Of a DNA stretch of 64,000 nt, positions 25,915-34,726 are shown one piece after another; positions within the stretch are counted from its first letter, which is position 1; each line of letters opens with the position of its first letter. The notes under the pieces were generated by a model, which saw only the letters and a program-made list of their open reading frames with translations, was not told the origin of the DNA and ran no database searches. The DNA comes from Terrabacter sp. Root181 (GTDB lineage: Bacteria; Actinomycetota; Actinomycetes; Actinomycetales; Dermatophilaceae): the NCBI RefSeq assembly GCF_001428505.1, contig NZ_LMHU01000011.1:95403-159402 (forward strand), given 5' to 3'. The translations under genes were made by a program, and so were the position numbers.

Positions 25915-26348
25915 CGCGTTGCCTCGAGGGTGTTGTGGGTGACGGCGACCTGCCAGGTGTCGCCGACGCGGACGAGGACCGAGGTCGACGTGGCGGCGTG
26001 GATGCCGGCAAGCGGACCGCTCGGGGCGTCAAGGGTGTTGCGGGACGTCGCGACGATGACGTCGTCGGCGACGTGGCGCGCGTCGACGAGCTCCATCCGG
26101 TTCGTGCTGCCGGCGTAGATCGTCGCGAGGATCGCCGCGTGTCCGCTGCCGACGGCGTCGCGGCCTCGGTGGTGCTCCCCGCGGATGGTCACGAAGGTCG
26201 CGTCCGAGGTGTAGGGCGCCGCGAAGGCCTTTCCGTCGCCGGCGTTCCATGCCGACTCGAGGCGGTTGAGGATCGCGGCGGCGGTCCCGGTGGCCGCGGT
26301 GTGCTGCGTGACTTCGGTGGCGGACGGGTCCGGCTGGGTCGTGCTCAT
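25911..26348 (-). CDS. SnoaL/DUF4440-like (SgcJ/EcaC family) protein
   Basis: A 145-residue cone-fold protein of the NTF2/SnoaL-like SgcJ/EcaC group (AILNRLESAWNAGDGKAFAAPYTSDATF, GRDAVGSGHAAIL). Such proteins may be enzymes or binding modules; the ligand is unknown. AAGGAG lies 6 bp before the ATG. It is the first gene of a coupled pair and is divergent from a TetR regulator across an inverted-repeat operator. Confidence 0.85.
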   Translation of the reverse strand: MSTTQPDPSATEVTQHTAATGTAAAILNRLESAWNAGDGKAFAAPYTSDATFVTIRGEHHRGRDAVGSGHAAILATIYAGSTNRMELVDARHVADDVIVATSRNTLDAPSGPLAGIHAATSTSVLVRVGDTWQVAVTHNTLEATR

Positions 26349-26360
26349 GGTGCTCTCCTT

Positions 26361-26396
26361 TGAGTGAGTTGCTCATGATTGATTGAGCAATACTCA
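26361..26396. promoter_or_regulatory. inverted-repeat operator between the SnoaL-like and TetR genes
   Basis: TTGCTCA and TGAGCAA are perfect arms separated by 8 bp (26369-26390), and the symmetry extends outward (TGAGT... / ...ACTCA). The segment is unusually AT-rich for the window. It is a likely TetR binding site; its position covers the 5' leader of the minus-strand pair. Confidence 0.6.
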
Positions 26397-26437
26397 GTTA
26401 ATATAGAACCACTCAACCGACCTGTACAGTGGTTTCC

Positions 26438-27067
26438 GTGAAGAGTTCCGAGCCCGCACCCCGCGCCTACCGCTCCGCCCTTCGTGAGGAGCAGGCCGAG
26501 CAGACGAAGCAGCGCATCGCCCGGGCTGCGCGACGGCGCTTCATCGAGTCGGGGTGGGCGGGCACGAGTGTGCGCTCGGTCGCGGCGGATGCCGGCGTCT
26601 CCGAGGCCACGGTCTATGCGGTCTACGGCACCAAGGCGGGGCTCGCGACCTCCCTCGTCGAGAGCGGCGAGATGGATGCCGGGGTCGAGCAGGTCGCCCG
26701 CGAGATCGAGTCGGCGCAGGGTGACCCGGCAGCACAGCTCGCTGCGTTCATCCGGTTCGACCGGCGGCTCTTCGAGCGCGGCGGGGATGGCCTGCGCCTC
26801 ACGGTCGAGGGCGGGCGCAACGAGCCCGCTCTCGCGACGGCGTACGAGCAAGGGCGGGCACGTGGCGACGCGAGCCGACGCAGGGTGTTCGCGGCCTGGC
26901 CGAGCGACGTGCTGCGTGACGGTGTCACGCTGGACCGAGCGCTCGACGTCTACGCGATGGTGTGCTCGATCCAGGCGTTCGACATCGCGACGCGTGAGCG
27001 TGGCTGGTCTGTGGACCAGGTCGAGCAGTGGTGGGTCGAGACCCTCACGGAGCTCCTCCTCGGCTGA
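26438..27067 (+). CDS. TetR-family transcriptional regulator
   Basis: A 209-residue regulator with an N-terminal helix-turn-helix at about residues 28-68 (TSVRSVAADAGVSEATVYAVYG) and a variable ligand-binding C-terminal half. GTG 26438 is chosen because TACAGT lies exactly 7 bp upstream, fitting a leaderless transcript. An in-frame GTG at 26429 falls inside that box. It probably represses the divergent SnoaL-like/membrane pair and itself. Confidence 0.9.
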   Translation: MKSSEPAPRAYRSALREEQAEQTKQRIARAARRRFIESGWAGTSVRSVAADAGVSEATVYAVYGTKAGLATSLVESGEMDAGVEQVAREIESAQGDPAAQLAAFIRFDRRLFERGGDGLRLTVEGGRNEPALATAYEQGRARGDASRRRVFAAWPSDVLRDGVTLDRALDVYAMVCSIQAFDIATRERGWSVDQVEQWWVETLTELLLG

Positions 27068-27097
27068 CCTGCGCGCCTGACGGTGCGACCGCCCCGG

Positions 27098-28078
27098 TCA
27101 GTCGTCGCGGCGGGCGAGGGTCAGGGCGAAGTCACCGTCGGCGTCGGTCCAGGTGCGCTCGACCGTGAAGCCGGCCGCGCCCAGCTCGTCGCGCAGGCTC
27201 TCACGGCGGAACTTCGTCGAGATCTCGACGCGAATCTCCTCACCGTGAGCGAGGTCGAACGTCAGGCCGGCGCCGGGGATGGTGACCCGCTGCGGCATGT
27301 CGGCGCGCAGCCGCAGGTCCATCCGCTCCTGGCGCGGGTCCCAGAAGGGGACGTAGGAGAAGGCGTCGATGTCGAAGTCGGCGCCGAGCTCCCGGTTGAG
27401 CACCCGGAGGCAGTTCGTGACGAAGCGAGCGGTGACGCCCCGGCTGTCGTCGTAGGCGGAGATCAGCCGGTCGGTGCTCTTGACGAGGTCGGTGCCGAGC
27501 AGGAACCAGTCGCCCGGGTCGAGGCTGTCGTGCAGGGCCCCGAGGAAGGCGGCGCGCTCCTCGACGTAGAAGTTGCCGATGGTGCCGCCGAGGAAGGCGA
27601 CGAGGCGTCGCCCGCCGCGCGGCAGGTGTCCGAGGTGCAGCGTGAAGTCGCCGACGAGCGCCTCGACGCGCAGCGACGGGTAGCGCTCCGAGAGCATCAC
27701 CGCTGCGTCGCGGAGGGTCTGCTCGGACACGTCGACCGGGACGAAGCGCTCGAGGCTCCCGACCTCGGAGAACGCGTCGAGCAGGGTGCGGGTCTTGTCG
27801 CTCGTGCCGCTGCCGAGCTCGACGACCGTGGTGGCGTCGCAGGCGGCCACGATGTCGACGGCGTGGTCGCGCAGGATGGCCCGCTCCCGCTCGGTGGGGT
27901 AGTACTCGGGCAGCCTCGTGATCTCGTCGAAGAGGTCGGAGCCGACGTCGTCGTAGAGCCACTTCGGTGGCAGGGTGCGCGGCTGCGAGCCGAGCCCACG
28001 GCGTACGTCGTCGACGAGCGCGCCCGAGGCCCAGTCGGGGTCGAGCGCGACGGTGACGACCGGCTCGCGCGCGCTCAT
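27098..28078 (-). CDS. egtD: L-histidine N-alpha-methyltransferase (ergothioneine)
   Basis: A 326-residue SAM-dependent enzyme that trimethylates histidine to hercynine, the first step of ergothioneine synthesis. The opening region LPPKWLYDDVGSDLFDEIT, the SAM motif VVELGSGTSDKT and the segment FLGGTIGNF match EgtD/DUF2260 enzymes. Its ATG overlaps the egtB stop (ATGA), so translation is coupled. egtA, egtC and egtE are not present next to it. Confidence 0.95.
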   Translation of the reverse strand: MSAREPVVTVALDPDWASGALVDDVRRGLGSQPRTLPPKWLYDDVGSDLFDEITRLPEYYPTERERAILRDHAVDIVAACDATTVVELGSGTSDKTRTLLDAFSEVGSLERFVPVDVSEQTLRDAAVMLSERYPSLRVEALVGDFTLHLGHLPRGGRRLVAFLGGTIGNFYVEERAAFLGALHDSLDPGDWFLLGTDLVKSTDRLISAYDDSRGVTARFVTNCLRVLNRELGADFDIDAFSYVPFWDPRQERMDLRLRADMPQRVTIPGAGLTFDLAHGEEIRVEISTKFRRESLRDELGAAGFTVERTWTDADGDFALTLARRDD

Positions 28079-29364
28079 CGGCGCTCACCCCCGTCGGCGA
28101 GGCGGACGCCCGACAGCGCCCAGCGCGACCCCGGTGGGAAGAAGTTGCGGTAGGTCGCGCGGGCGTGGCCGGGCGGGGTGAGGGCGCAGCCGCCACGCAG
28201 GACCATCTGGCCCGACATGAACTTGCCGTTGTACTCGCCGATGGCTCCGGCCGGTGCGTGGTAGCCGGGGTAGGCGAGGTAGGCCGAGCTCGTCCACTCC
28301 CAGCAGTCGCCGTAGAGCTGCCGCAGGTGACCGGTGGTCGGGCCCGCGGCGCGCGGGTGGAAGGTCTCGGTGTCGGCGAGGTTGCCACCCGCGGCGGACG
28401 CGTCGGCCTGGCCGTCGGCGACGACGGCGTGCTCCCACTCGACCTCGGTGGGCAGCCGTCTGCCCGCCCACGCGGCATAGGCATCGGCCTCGTAGTGGCT
28501 GACGTGGCTCACCGGCAGTCCGGGGTCGACGGGCCGTGTGCCGCTCAGCGTGTGCTCGAACCAGGCGCCGTCGACCTCGGTCCAGTAGAACGGCGCGCGC
28601 CAGCCCTCGGCGCGCACCTTCCCCCAGCCGTCGGAGAGCCACAGCTCGTGCCGCTCGTAGCCGCGGTCGGCCATGAACTCGAGCCACTCGCCGTTGGTGA
28701 CGAGGCGGTCGGCGAGCCGGTAGGGCTCGAGCCACTGCTGGTGGAGCGGCAGCTCGTTGTCGAAGCTGAACCCGCCGCCGCGGTGACCCACCTCGACGAG
28801 GCCGCCCTCGACGTCGACCCAGCCCAACGGGTCGGGAGCGGACGGCGCGAGGGGGCTTCCGGCATACGTCGGCTGGAGCGGGTTGACCGAGAGGACGTGC
28901 TTGATGTCCATGAGGAGCAGCTCCTGGTGCTGCTGCTCGTGGTGGAAGCCGAGCTCGATGGTGGACGTGAGCTTCTCGAGCGAGCCGCCGTCGAGGGTCG
29001 TGACGAGGTCACGCATGCGCGCGTCGACATCGGCGCGGTAGAGCCCGACGTCGTGGGCGCCCGGGCGGGTGATGAAGCCACGCTCGGCGCGGGCGTAGCG
29101 GGGCCCGACGCCCTCGTAGTAGCTGTTGAAGAGGAACCAGTACTGGTCCTGGTAGGGCTTGAACGACGGCTCGTGGTCGGCGAGCACGAACGTCTCGAAG
29201 AACCACGTGACGTGCGCGCGGTGCCACTTCGTCGGTGACACGTCCGGCATGGACTGGACGGTCTGGTCCTCGGGGGACAGCGGCCCGGCGAGCGTCTCGG
29301 TGTGGGCTCGCACCTCGTCATAGCGGGCGACGAGCGCGTCGGCGTCCCAGATCGGGTCGGGCAT
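28075..29364 (-). CDS. egtB: hercynine oxygenase / sulfoxide synthase (ergothioneine)
   Basis: A 429-residue non-haem iron enzyme that joins hercynine to a cysteine-type thiol. The DinB-like N-terminal domain carries the iron ligands: a His of WHRAH (residues 48-51) and the pair in HHEQQHQE (H142, H146). The C-terminal half is a formylglycine-generating-enzyme-type (FGE-sulfatase) domain. GGAGGAGG lies 6 bp before ATG 29364. Operon order is egtB-egtD. Whether it uses gamma-glutamylcysteine or free cysteine cannot be read here; absence of adjacent egtA and egtC makes cysteine possible. Confidence 0.95.
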   Translation of the reverse strand: MPDPIWDADALVARYDEVRAHTETLAGPLSPEDQTVQSMPDVSPTKWHRAHVTWFFETFVLADHEPSFKPYQDQYWFLFNSYYEGVGPRYARAERGFITRPGAHDVGLYRADVDARMRDLVTTLDGGSLEKLTSTIELGFHHEQQHQELLLMDIKHVLSVNPLQPTYAGSPLAPSAPDPLGWVDVEGGLVEVGHRGGGFSFDNELPLHQQWLEPYRLADRLVTNGEWLEFMADRGYERHELWLSDGWGKVRAEGWRAPFYWTEVDGAWFEHTLSGTRPVDPGLPVSHVSHYEADAYAAWAGRRLPTEVEWEHAVVADGQADASAAGGNLADTETFHPRAAGPTTGHLRQLYGDCWEWTSSAYLAYPGYHAPAGAIGEYNGKFMSGQMVLRGGCALTPPGHARATYRNFFPPGSRWALSGVRLADGGERR

Positions 29365-29565
29365 GGGTGACCTCCTCCGTCCGGCCGCTGGCGCCCCGTG
29401 CGCCGCTGACCGGTGCAACGACCCTAGGCACACCCGGTGACAGCCGCCCGTCGGAGCGGCCGTCCGTAAGGAGCTGTTCACCCTTTCGACCCCGATCGGC
29501 TCCCGCCGTAGGCGGCGGCTCGGTCGGCGTTCCCGGCGTCGGTCGTGGCGGTTAGGGTTTCGGAC

Positions 29566-32238
29566 ATGGCCACCGCCCTGTACCGCCGCTACCGGCCCGA
29601 GAGCTTCGCCGACGTCATCGGCCAGGAGCACGTGACGGAGCCGCTCATGCAGGCGCTGCGCACGGGCCGCGTCAACCACGCCTACCTCTTCAGCGGCCCC
29701 CGCGGCTGCGGCAAGACGACGAGCGCGCGCATCCTCGCGCGCTGCCTCAACTGCGAGCAGGGCCCGACGCCGATCCCGTGCGGCACGTGTGACTCGTGCG
29801 TGGCGCTCGCACGCGGCGGCTCGGGCTCCGTCGACGTCATCGAGATCGACGCCGCGAGCCACGGTGGCGTCGACGACGCCCGCGACCTGCGCGAGCGGGC
29901 CAGCTACGGCCCGGCCCAGAGTCGCTTCAAGATCTACATCATCGACGAGGCGCACATGGTGACGCCGCAGGGCTTCAACGCGCTGCTCAAGATCGTCGAG
30001 GAGCCGCCGGAGCACGTGAAGTTCGTCTTCGCGACGACCGAGCCCGAGAAGGTCATCGGCACGATCCGCTCCCGCACGCACCACTACCCGTTCCGCCTCG
30101 TCCCGCCGGCCAAGCTCTCGGCCTACATGGAGCGCTTGCTCGAGTCCGAGCACGTGGCGGTCCAGCCGGGCGTGCTCAGCTTCGTGACGCGCGCGGGTGG
30201 CGGCTCGGTGCGTGACTCGCTGTCGGTGCTCGACCAGCTCATCGCCGGCTCGGGTCCCGAGGGGCTCACCTACGACGGGGCCGTGTCCCTCCTCGGCTTC
30301 ACCGACGGCGAGCTGCTCGACAGCACCGTCGACGCGATGGCCGCCGGTGACGGCGCCGCCACCTTCCGACAGATCGACCGGGTCATCGAGTCGGGCCACG
30401 ACCCGCGGCGCTTCGTCGAGGACCTCCTCGAGCGGCTGCGCGACCTCATCATCGTCGCCGCCATCCCCGAGGGCGTCTCGCAGGTGCTGCGCGGCGTCCC
30501 CGAGGACCAGCTCGAGCGCATGCGGGTCCAGCAGGCGGCGTTCGGGCCGGGGGCGCTGTCGCGCGCGGCCGACATCGTCAACACCGGCCTGACCGAGATG
30601 ACCGGCGCCACCGCGCCTCGCCTGCAGCTCGAGCTCATCTGTGCTCGGATCCTCCTGCCCGCCGCCTCCGGCGAGCAGGGGTATGCCGCCCGCCTCGACC
30701 GCCTCGAACGCCGCCTCGACGTCGGCGGGGTCCCCACCGCCGCCCGCGCCGACGGTCCGCCCACGGCCGCGCCGCACAGCGCGCCGCACAGCGCGCCGCC
30801 GGCCTCGCAGCCCTCCTCGCCGCCGAGCGGGGCCGCTGGTGCTGCGGTGTCGGCTCCGGCGCGCACCGTCTCCGACTACACGCCGCCGTCCAGCGGCGGT
30901 GGGTCGGCTGCATCGCACTCGGCGGGCGGCATGGGCGGAGGCGGTCGCAGCGCCGGCATCGAGACCGCAGGCGCAGGGGCGCACGGGTCCACCGGTTCGC
31001 CGTCGGGCCCGGGTGACCCGGGACGTGTCGACGCCGCCCGCGCCGAGGTCGGCGCGCCGCCGGTCATGACACCGGACGAGTCGGTCGGCGGCCCGTCGGC
31101 CGTCCAGTCGCACGGGGGTGGCCAGCACCTCGCGGGCGTCTCCGACGAGGCCCGGTCCGCGCCTGACTCGTCCTCCCCGACACCGGGGGCCGGGCCGGCC
31201 GGGGGAGCACCTTCAGGTGCCGACGACCACGGCGCCGGTGCGGCAGGTGGTGCGGCCGGCGGCATGGACACCGATGCCATCCGCCGGGCGTGGCCCAACG
31301 TGCTCGGACGCATCTTCACGATGCGGCGCATCACGTGGACGTTCGTGTCGCAGAACGCCCAGGTCACGGCCTTCGACGGCAAGAAGCTGACCCTGGGCAT
31401 CGCGACGGCGGGTCTCACCCAGACCTTCCGCGCAGGCAACCACGCCGACATCGTCCGCCAGGCCCTCATCGACGAGCTCGGTGTCGACGCCATCGTCGAC
31501 GGCATCCACGTCGACGCGGTCTCCCAGCAGGCTCCTGTCGCACCTCCGCCGGGCGTGGTTCCGCCCGGGCTCCCCGACCCGCCGAGCAAGGGTGCTCCTG
31601 GCGGCCCGGACGGCGGGCAGCCCACCGGACAGCCCGGAAGCCCGCAGGGTGACGGCGGAGCCGCCCGCCAGTCCTGGGGTGATGCCGGCGCGGGTCATGA
31701 GTCCGCCGGCCCCCGAGACAGCGGCTCGAGCGGGGCCGGCGGCTTCAGCGGGTCGTCGCAGTCCGGGGGCGCGGCCGGCCCGTCGACCTCCGGGTCACGG
31801 GGCGCGTCGGCTCTCGCCGACGCCGGGCTGAGCCCGGTGTCCGGTCGTTCTCTCGAGGACAACGCCGGATGGGGCTCGGCAACCGGGCCTGCTCCCGACT
31901 GGGCCACGGGTCCTGCCGGGGAGTCGACGGCCTCGGGTCCGTCGGGCACGGCGGCTGCTGCGGCACCCACGTCTGCAGTGGCAAGTGCGCCGGCCGGGGG
32001 AGACGTGCCTACGCACTCCGCCGTGCGCGGTGCGAGCGCCGTGCGGCAGTCCTTCGCCCAGGCCCGGTCCCGGGCCGGTGGCTCCCGTCCCACCGACGAC
32101 GACCAGCCGCGACAGCCGGTCACCGACGACTCGGCCGTGAGTGCCGACGACGAGGACATCGAGCAGTCCGGCGACGTCGGTCGCGCCGTCATCGAGAAGG
32201 TGCTCGGCGGTCGCGTCGTCCAGGAGCTCGAGAGCTGA
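29566..32238 (+). CDS. dnaX: DNA polymerase III subunit gamma/tau
   Basis: An 890-residue clamp-loader ATPase. Walker A GPRGCGKT is at 44-51, the zinc cysteines at about 63, 72, 75 and 78, and the IIDEAHM Walker B follows. Domain III lies to about residue 365. A 200-residue Gly/Ser/Pro/Ala-rich linker follows, then a folded tau-type segment (about 567-650), a second low-complexity linker and a conserved end. I see no A-rich slippery heptamer for a programmed frameshift. TAGGGT lies 7 bp before the ATG (leaderless). Confidence 0.96.
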   Translation: MATALYRRYRPESFADVIGQEHVTEPLMQALRTGRVNHAYLFSGPRGCGKTTSARILARCLNCEQGPTPIPCGTCDSCVALARGGSGSVDVIEIDAASHGGVDDARDLRERASYGPAQSRFKIYIIDEAHMVTPQGFNALLKIVEEPPEHVKFVFATTEPEKVIGTIRSRTHHYPFRLVPPAKLSAYMERLLESEHVAVQPGVLSFVTRAGGGSVRDSLSVLDQLIAGSGPEGLTYDGAVSLLGFTDGELLDSTVDAMAAGDGAATFRQIDRVIESGHDPRRFVEDLLERLRDLIIVAAIPEGVSQVLRGVPEDQLERMRVQQAAFGPGALSRAADIVNTGLTEMTGATAPRLQLELICARILLPAASGEQGYAARLDRLERRLDVGGVPTAARADGPPTAAPHSAPHSAPPASQPSSPPSGAAGAAVSAPARTVSDYTPPSSGGGSAASHSAGGMGGGGRSAGIETAGAGAHGSTGSPSGPGDPGRVDAARAEVGAPPVMTPDESVGGPSAVQSHGGGQHLAGVSDEARSAPDSSSPTPGAGPAGGAPSGADDHGAGAAGGAAGGMDTDAIRRAWPNVLGRIFTMRRITWTFVSQNAQVTAFDGKKLTLGIATAGLTQTFRAGNHADIVRQALIDELGVDAIVDGIHVDAVSQQAPVAPPPGVVPPGLPDPPSKGAPGGPDGGQPTGQPGSPQGDGGAARQSWGDAGAGHESAGPRDSGSSGAGGFSGSSQSGGAAGPSTSGSRGASALADAGLSPVSGRSLEDNAGWGSATGPAPDWATGPAGESTASGPSGTAAAAAPTSAVASAPAGGDVPTHSAVRGASAVRQSFAQARSRAGGSRPTDDDQPRQPVTDDSAVSADDEDIEQSGDVGRAVIEKVLGGRVVQELES

Positions 32239-32243
32239 CGTAG

Positions 32244-32259
32244 CCCGCGCTGGCGCGGG
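32244..32259 (+). terminator. hairpin after dnaX
   Basis: CCCGCGC/GCGCGGG form a 7-bp stem with a tight loop 5 bp after the dnaX stop. There is no T-tract. Confidence 0.5.
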
Positions 32260-32300
32260 TCCGGTCCCGGCGGGGCGGGCCCGACGGCATACCCACCAGA

Positions 32301-32336
32301 CCACTCGAGTGGGGTGGGGTGCTCGCTCGAGTGGGT
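32301..32336 (+). repeat. CTCGAGTGGG-family intergenic repeat, copy B
   Basis: CCACTCGAGTGGGG...GTGCTCGCTCGAGTGGG aligns with copies A and D. It lies in the convergent gap between dnaX and the LysR gene. Confidence 0.6.
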
Positions 32337-32343
32337 GGGGGGG

Positions 32344-33228
32344 TCAGGTGGTGCGGCGGCGGAGGCCGAGGGCCTTGGCCAGGGCGGGCAGGGCGGCGGC
32401 CAGCACCGGGTCGAGCTCACCCCTCGCGATCACCGACAGGCGCACCGGGAGGTCGACCCGCGAGGCCATGACCCGGTCGCCGGGCCTCCCGGACATCCGG
32501 GCAGCGCTGGACGGGACGATCGCGATGCCGTCGCGTCGGCGCGAGATCTCCAGGGCCACGGGGGCGGTCGCCGCGTGGCGCGGGGTGCCGCCCAGCGCCG
32601 CGATGCGTTCGGCGATGAGCGGACCCGAGTTGTCGTAGGGCGCGTACGTCACGACCCGATCGAGGAAGGGGAGGCTGCCCCGGCGCGGCGGCTGCACCCC
32701 CGACGCGACGAAGGCGACGAGCTCGTCGGTGCCGAGCCGGTGGGCGACGACATGGGGCGGCAGCTGCACCTGCTCGGCGATCCCGATGAGGGCCGCGTCC
32801 ATCGACCCCTCGGCGACGAGGTCGATCATCTCGTTGCCGTGGTGGACCACCGTCGACAGCCGCACGGCGTCGCCGACCAGCTCGTCGAGCGCCGGGAACG
32901 CGTAGCCGGAGATGCCGGCGAACGTGCCGACTCGCAGGGTGCGGGCTGATGCGGACGACCGGACCGCCGCGAAGACCCCGTGGAGGTGTCCGAGGATGTG
33001 CTCGGCCTGTCGGACCATCTCCGCGCCCGCTGGTGTGGCGGTCGTCCCGAGCGGGCTGCGAGCGAAGAGCACTGTGCCACAGCGTCGCTCGAGTCGTGAC
33101 AAGCGCTGTGAGGCGGCCGGCTGGCTGACGAGAAGCTCCCGCGCCGCCGCCCCGAGCGACTGGGTCCGGTGCAGCGTCAGCACGAGGCTGAGGTCCTCGA
33201 CATCGGGCACCTGCACCAATGTGTTCAT
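32344..33228 (-). CDS. LysR-family transcriptional regulator
   Basis: A 294-residue LysR-type regulator with an N-terminal winged helix-turn-helix at about residues 12-70 (LGAAARELLVSQPAASQRLSRLE) and a LysR substrate-binding domain at about 95-285. The start codon lies inside a palindrome that fits a T-N11-A box, which suggests autorepression. It is divergent from an MFS transporter gene 73 bp away, its probable target. Confidence 0.92.
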   Translation of the reverse strand: MNTLVQVPDVEDLSLVLTLHRTQSLGAAARELLVSQPAASQRLSRLERRCGTVLFARSPLGTTATPAGAEMVRQAEHILGHLHGVFAAVRSSASARTLRVGTFAGISGYAFPALDELVGDAVRLSTVVHHGNEMIDLVAEGSMDAALIGIAEQVQLPPHVVAHRLGTDELVAFVASGVQPPRRGSLPFLDRVVTYAPYDNSGPLIAERIAALGGTPRHAATAPVALEISRRRDGIAIVPSSAARMSGRPGDRVMASRVDLPVRLSVIARGELDPVLAAALPALAKALGLRRRTT

Positions 33229-33242
33229 AAGTCCACCTTATG
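33226..33242. promoter_or_regulatory. LysR-type operator overlapping the regulator start codon
   Basis: CATAAG-TCCAC-CTTATG (plus strand) is a perfect 6-bp inverted repeat with a 5-bp spacer and contains T-N11-A. The first three bases are the complement of the LysR gene ATG, so binding would cover the start. Confidence 0.65.
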
Positions 33243-33301
33243 ACCGCCACACAGGTCCTGCTCCCTACCGCAGGTGCAAGTCCCCGTCGAGGCTGGATGG
33301 C

Positions 33302-34648
33302 GTGACCGCGACAGTGACGACCGAGAATCCCGAGAACCCCGAGAACCCCGACCAGACCGACGATCCCGGGACGACGGCGATCCACCACGTGCGAGTCCTC
33401 TTGCTGTCCAACGCCATCGAGCACCTCGCCTACCGCTTCACCCAGATCGCCCTGCCCCTCGTCGTGCTGCGCGAGTTCGACTCCGCGGCGATGGCGGGTC
33501 TCGTGGGAGGCCTCGCCGGCCTGCCGGTCGTGACGTCCCCGTGGTGGGCCCGCCACCTGCGTCAGCGCCTCGGCGACGGCCGCGGACTCGCGCTCGTGTC
33601 CCTCTGGCAGGCCGGTGCCGTGCTCGTCGTCCCGGTCGCGCTGGCCCTCGGGGCGCTGCATCCCGTGATGCTTGCTCTGGCCGGGCTCGCGGTGGGCGTC
33701 TCGGACGCCCTTGCCTCGCCGGGCCGCACGGCGCTGCTCGGCGACCTCGGCGACCGGCTGGGCGCCGGCGCCGCCATCCGCGTCATCACGTGGGACGACG
33801 CCCTGCGCCGCGGCGCGATGGTCGTCGGGCCGGCGCTCGCCGGGCTCGGTGTGCAGCTGGGCCGGACCGACGCCCTGCTCTGGGTCGAGGGGCTCGCCCT
33901 CACCGTCTCGGCCCTGCTCGTGCGCCGCGTCGTCGTGCCGGCCGCCACCGGTTCGGTCGCCTCTGTCGCGGCATCGCCGGTGGTCCGGGCGTCGGCTCCC
34001 GTGGTCGCGGGCACTTCGGCTCCCGCCCCAGGCATCCTGGCCTCGGTCCGGGACCACCCCGACGTCCTGCGCGGCTGGGTCATGCGCGGGACGAGCTGCC
34101 TGCTGTGGTTCGCCTTCGCCCTCGGGCTCGCCGTCGAGGGGGAGCGGACCGGGCGCGCCGGCGCCCTCTACGCGACGGCCCTGACGGCATACGGCCTCGG
34201 ATCGCTCGTCGTGACGGTCGCCGTCGCGCGGCAGCCGCCGTCGGCGCGCCCGCTCCGTCTCGCGACGGTCGCCTGGGTCGGACAGGGCCTCGCCTTCGCG
34301 GCGATGGCCGTCTGGACCACGCCGGTGTCCGTCGCGGTGTGCGCGGCCGCGGCCGGCGCGGTGACCGTCGTCGGCATCCGCGCCATGATGCAGGTGCTGC
34401 TGGCCCGGACCCACGGCCCCGCCCGGCGCGCGGCGCTCGCGGGCCAGTCGATCCTCGTCGACGTCACGGTCTCGGTGGGGATGCTCGTCGGGGGCCTCGT
34501 GATCGACCACGTCGGACCGCGTCCGACACTCGCCGTCACCGGCCTCGTCACGGCAGCCGTCGCGCTCCTCGCCGGCCTGACGGTGCGAGGCGTGACGGCG
34601 ACGTCCGCCCCGTCGACGTCCGTCGCCCGTGGCCTCGACCGGGCGTGA
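33302..34648 (+). CDS. MFS transporter, probable LysR target
   Basis: A 448-residue MFS protein with about 12 transmembrane segments. The polar N-terminus contains short NPE repeats (TTENPENPENPDQT). The substrate cannot be inferred. GTG 33302 was chosen; it has GAGGCT 7 bp upstream, a weak -10-like box. Divergent from the LysR gene. Confidence 0.85.
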   Translation: MTATVTTENPENPENPDQTDDPGTTAIHHVRVLLLSNAIEHLAYRFTQIALPLVVLREFDSAAMAGLVGGLAGLPVVTSPWWARHLRQRLGDGRGLALVSLWQAGAVLVVPVALALGALHPVMLALAGLAVGVSDALASPGRTALLGDLGDRLGAGAAIRVITWDDALRRGAMVVGPALAGLGVQLGRTDALLWVEGLALTVSALLVRRVVVPAATGSVASVAASPVVRASAPVVAGTSAPAPGILASVRDHPDVLRGWVMRGTSCLLWFAFALGLAVEGERTGRAGALYATALTAYGLGSLVVTVAVARQPPSARPLRLATVAWVGQGLAFAAMAVWTTPVSVAVCAAAAGAVTVVGIRAMMQVLLARTHGPARRAALAGQSILVDVTVSVGMLVGGLVIDHVGPRPTLAVTGLVTAAVALLAGLTVRGVTATSAPSTSVARGLDRA

Positions 34649-34726
34649 GGAGGCCATCCCGATCGCGTCGCTGGGACAATCGCCATTCAGGCGTGGGGTG
34701 CCCGCGTCCGGGAGTAGCGTCGGGAC

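Noticed and set aside
29566-32238. Programmed frameshift in dnaX
   Set aside because: I see no A-rich slippery heptamer with a downstream stop; the gene reads through to the tau-type end.
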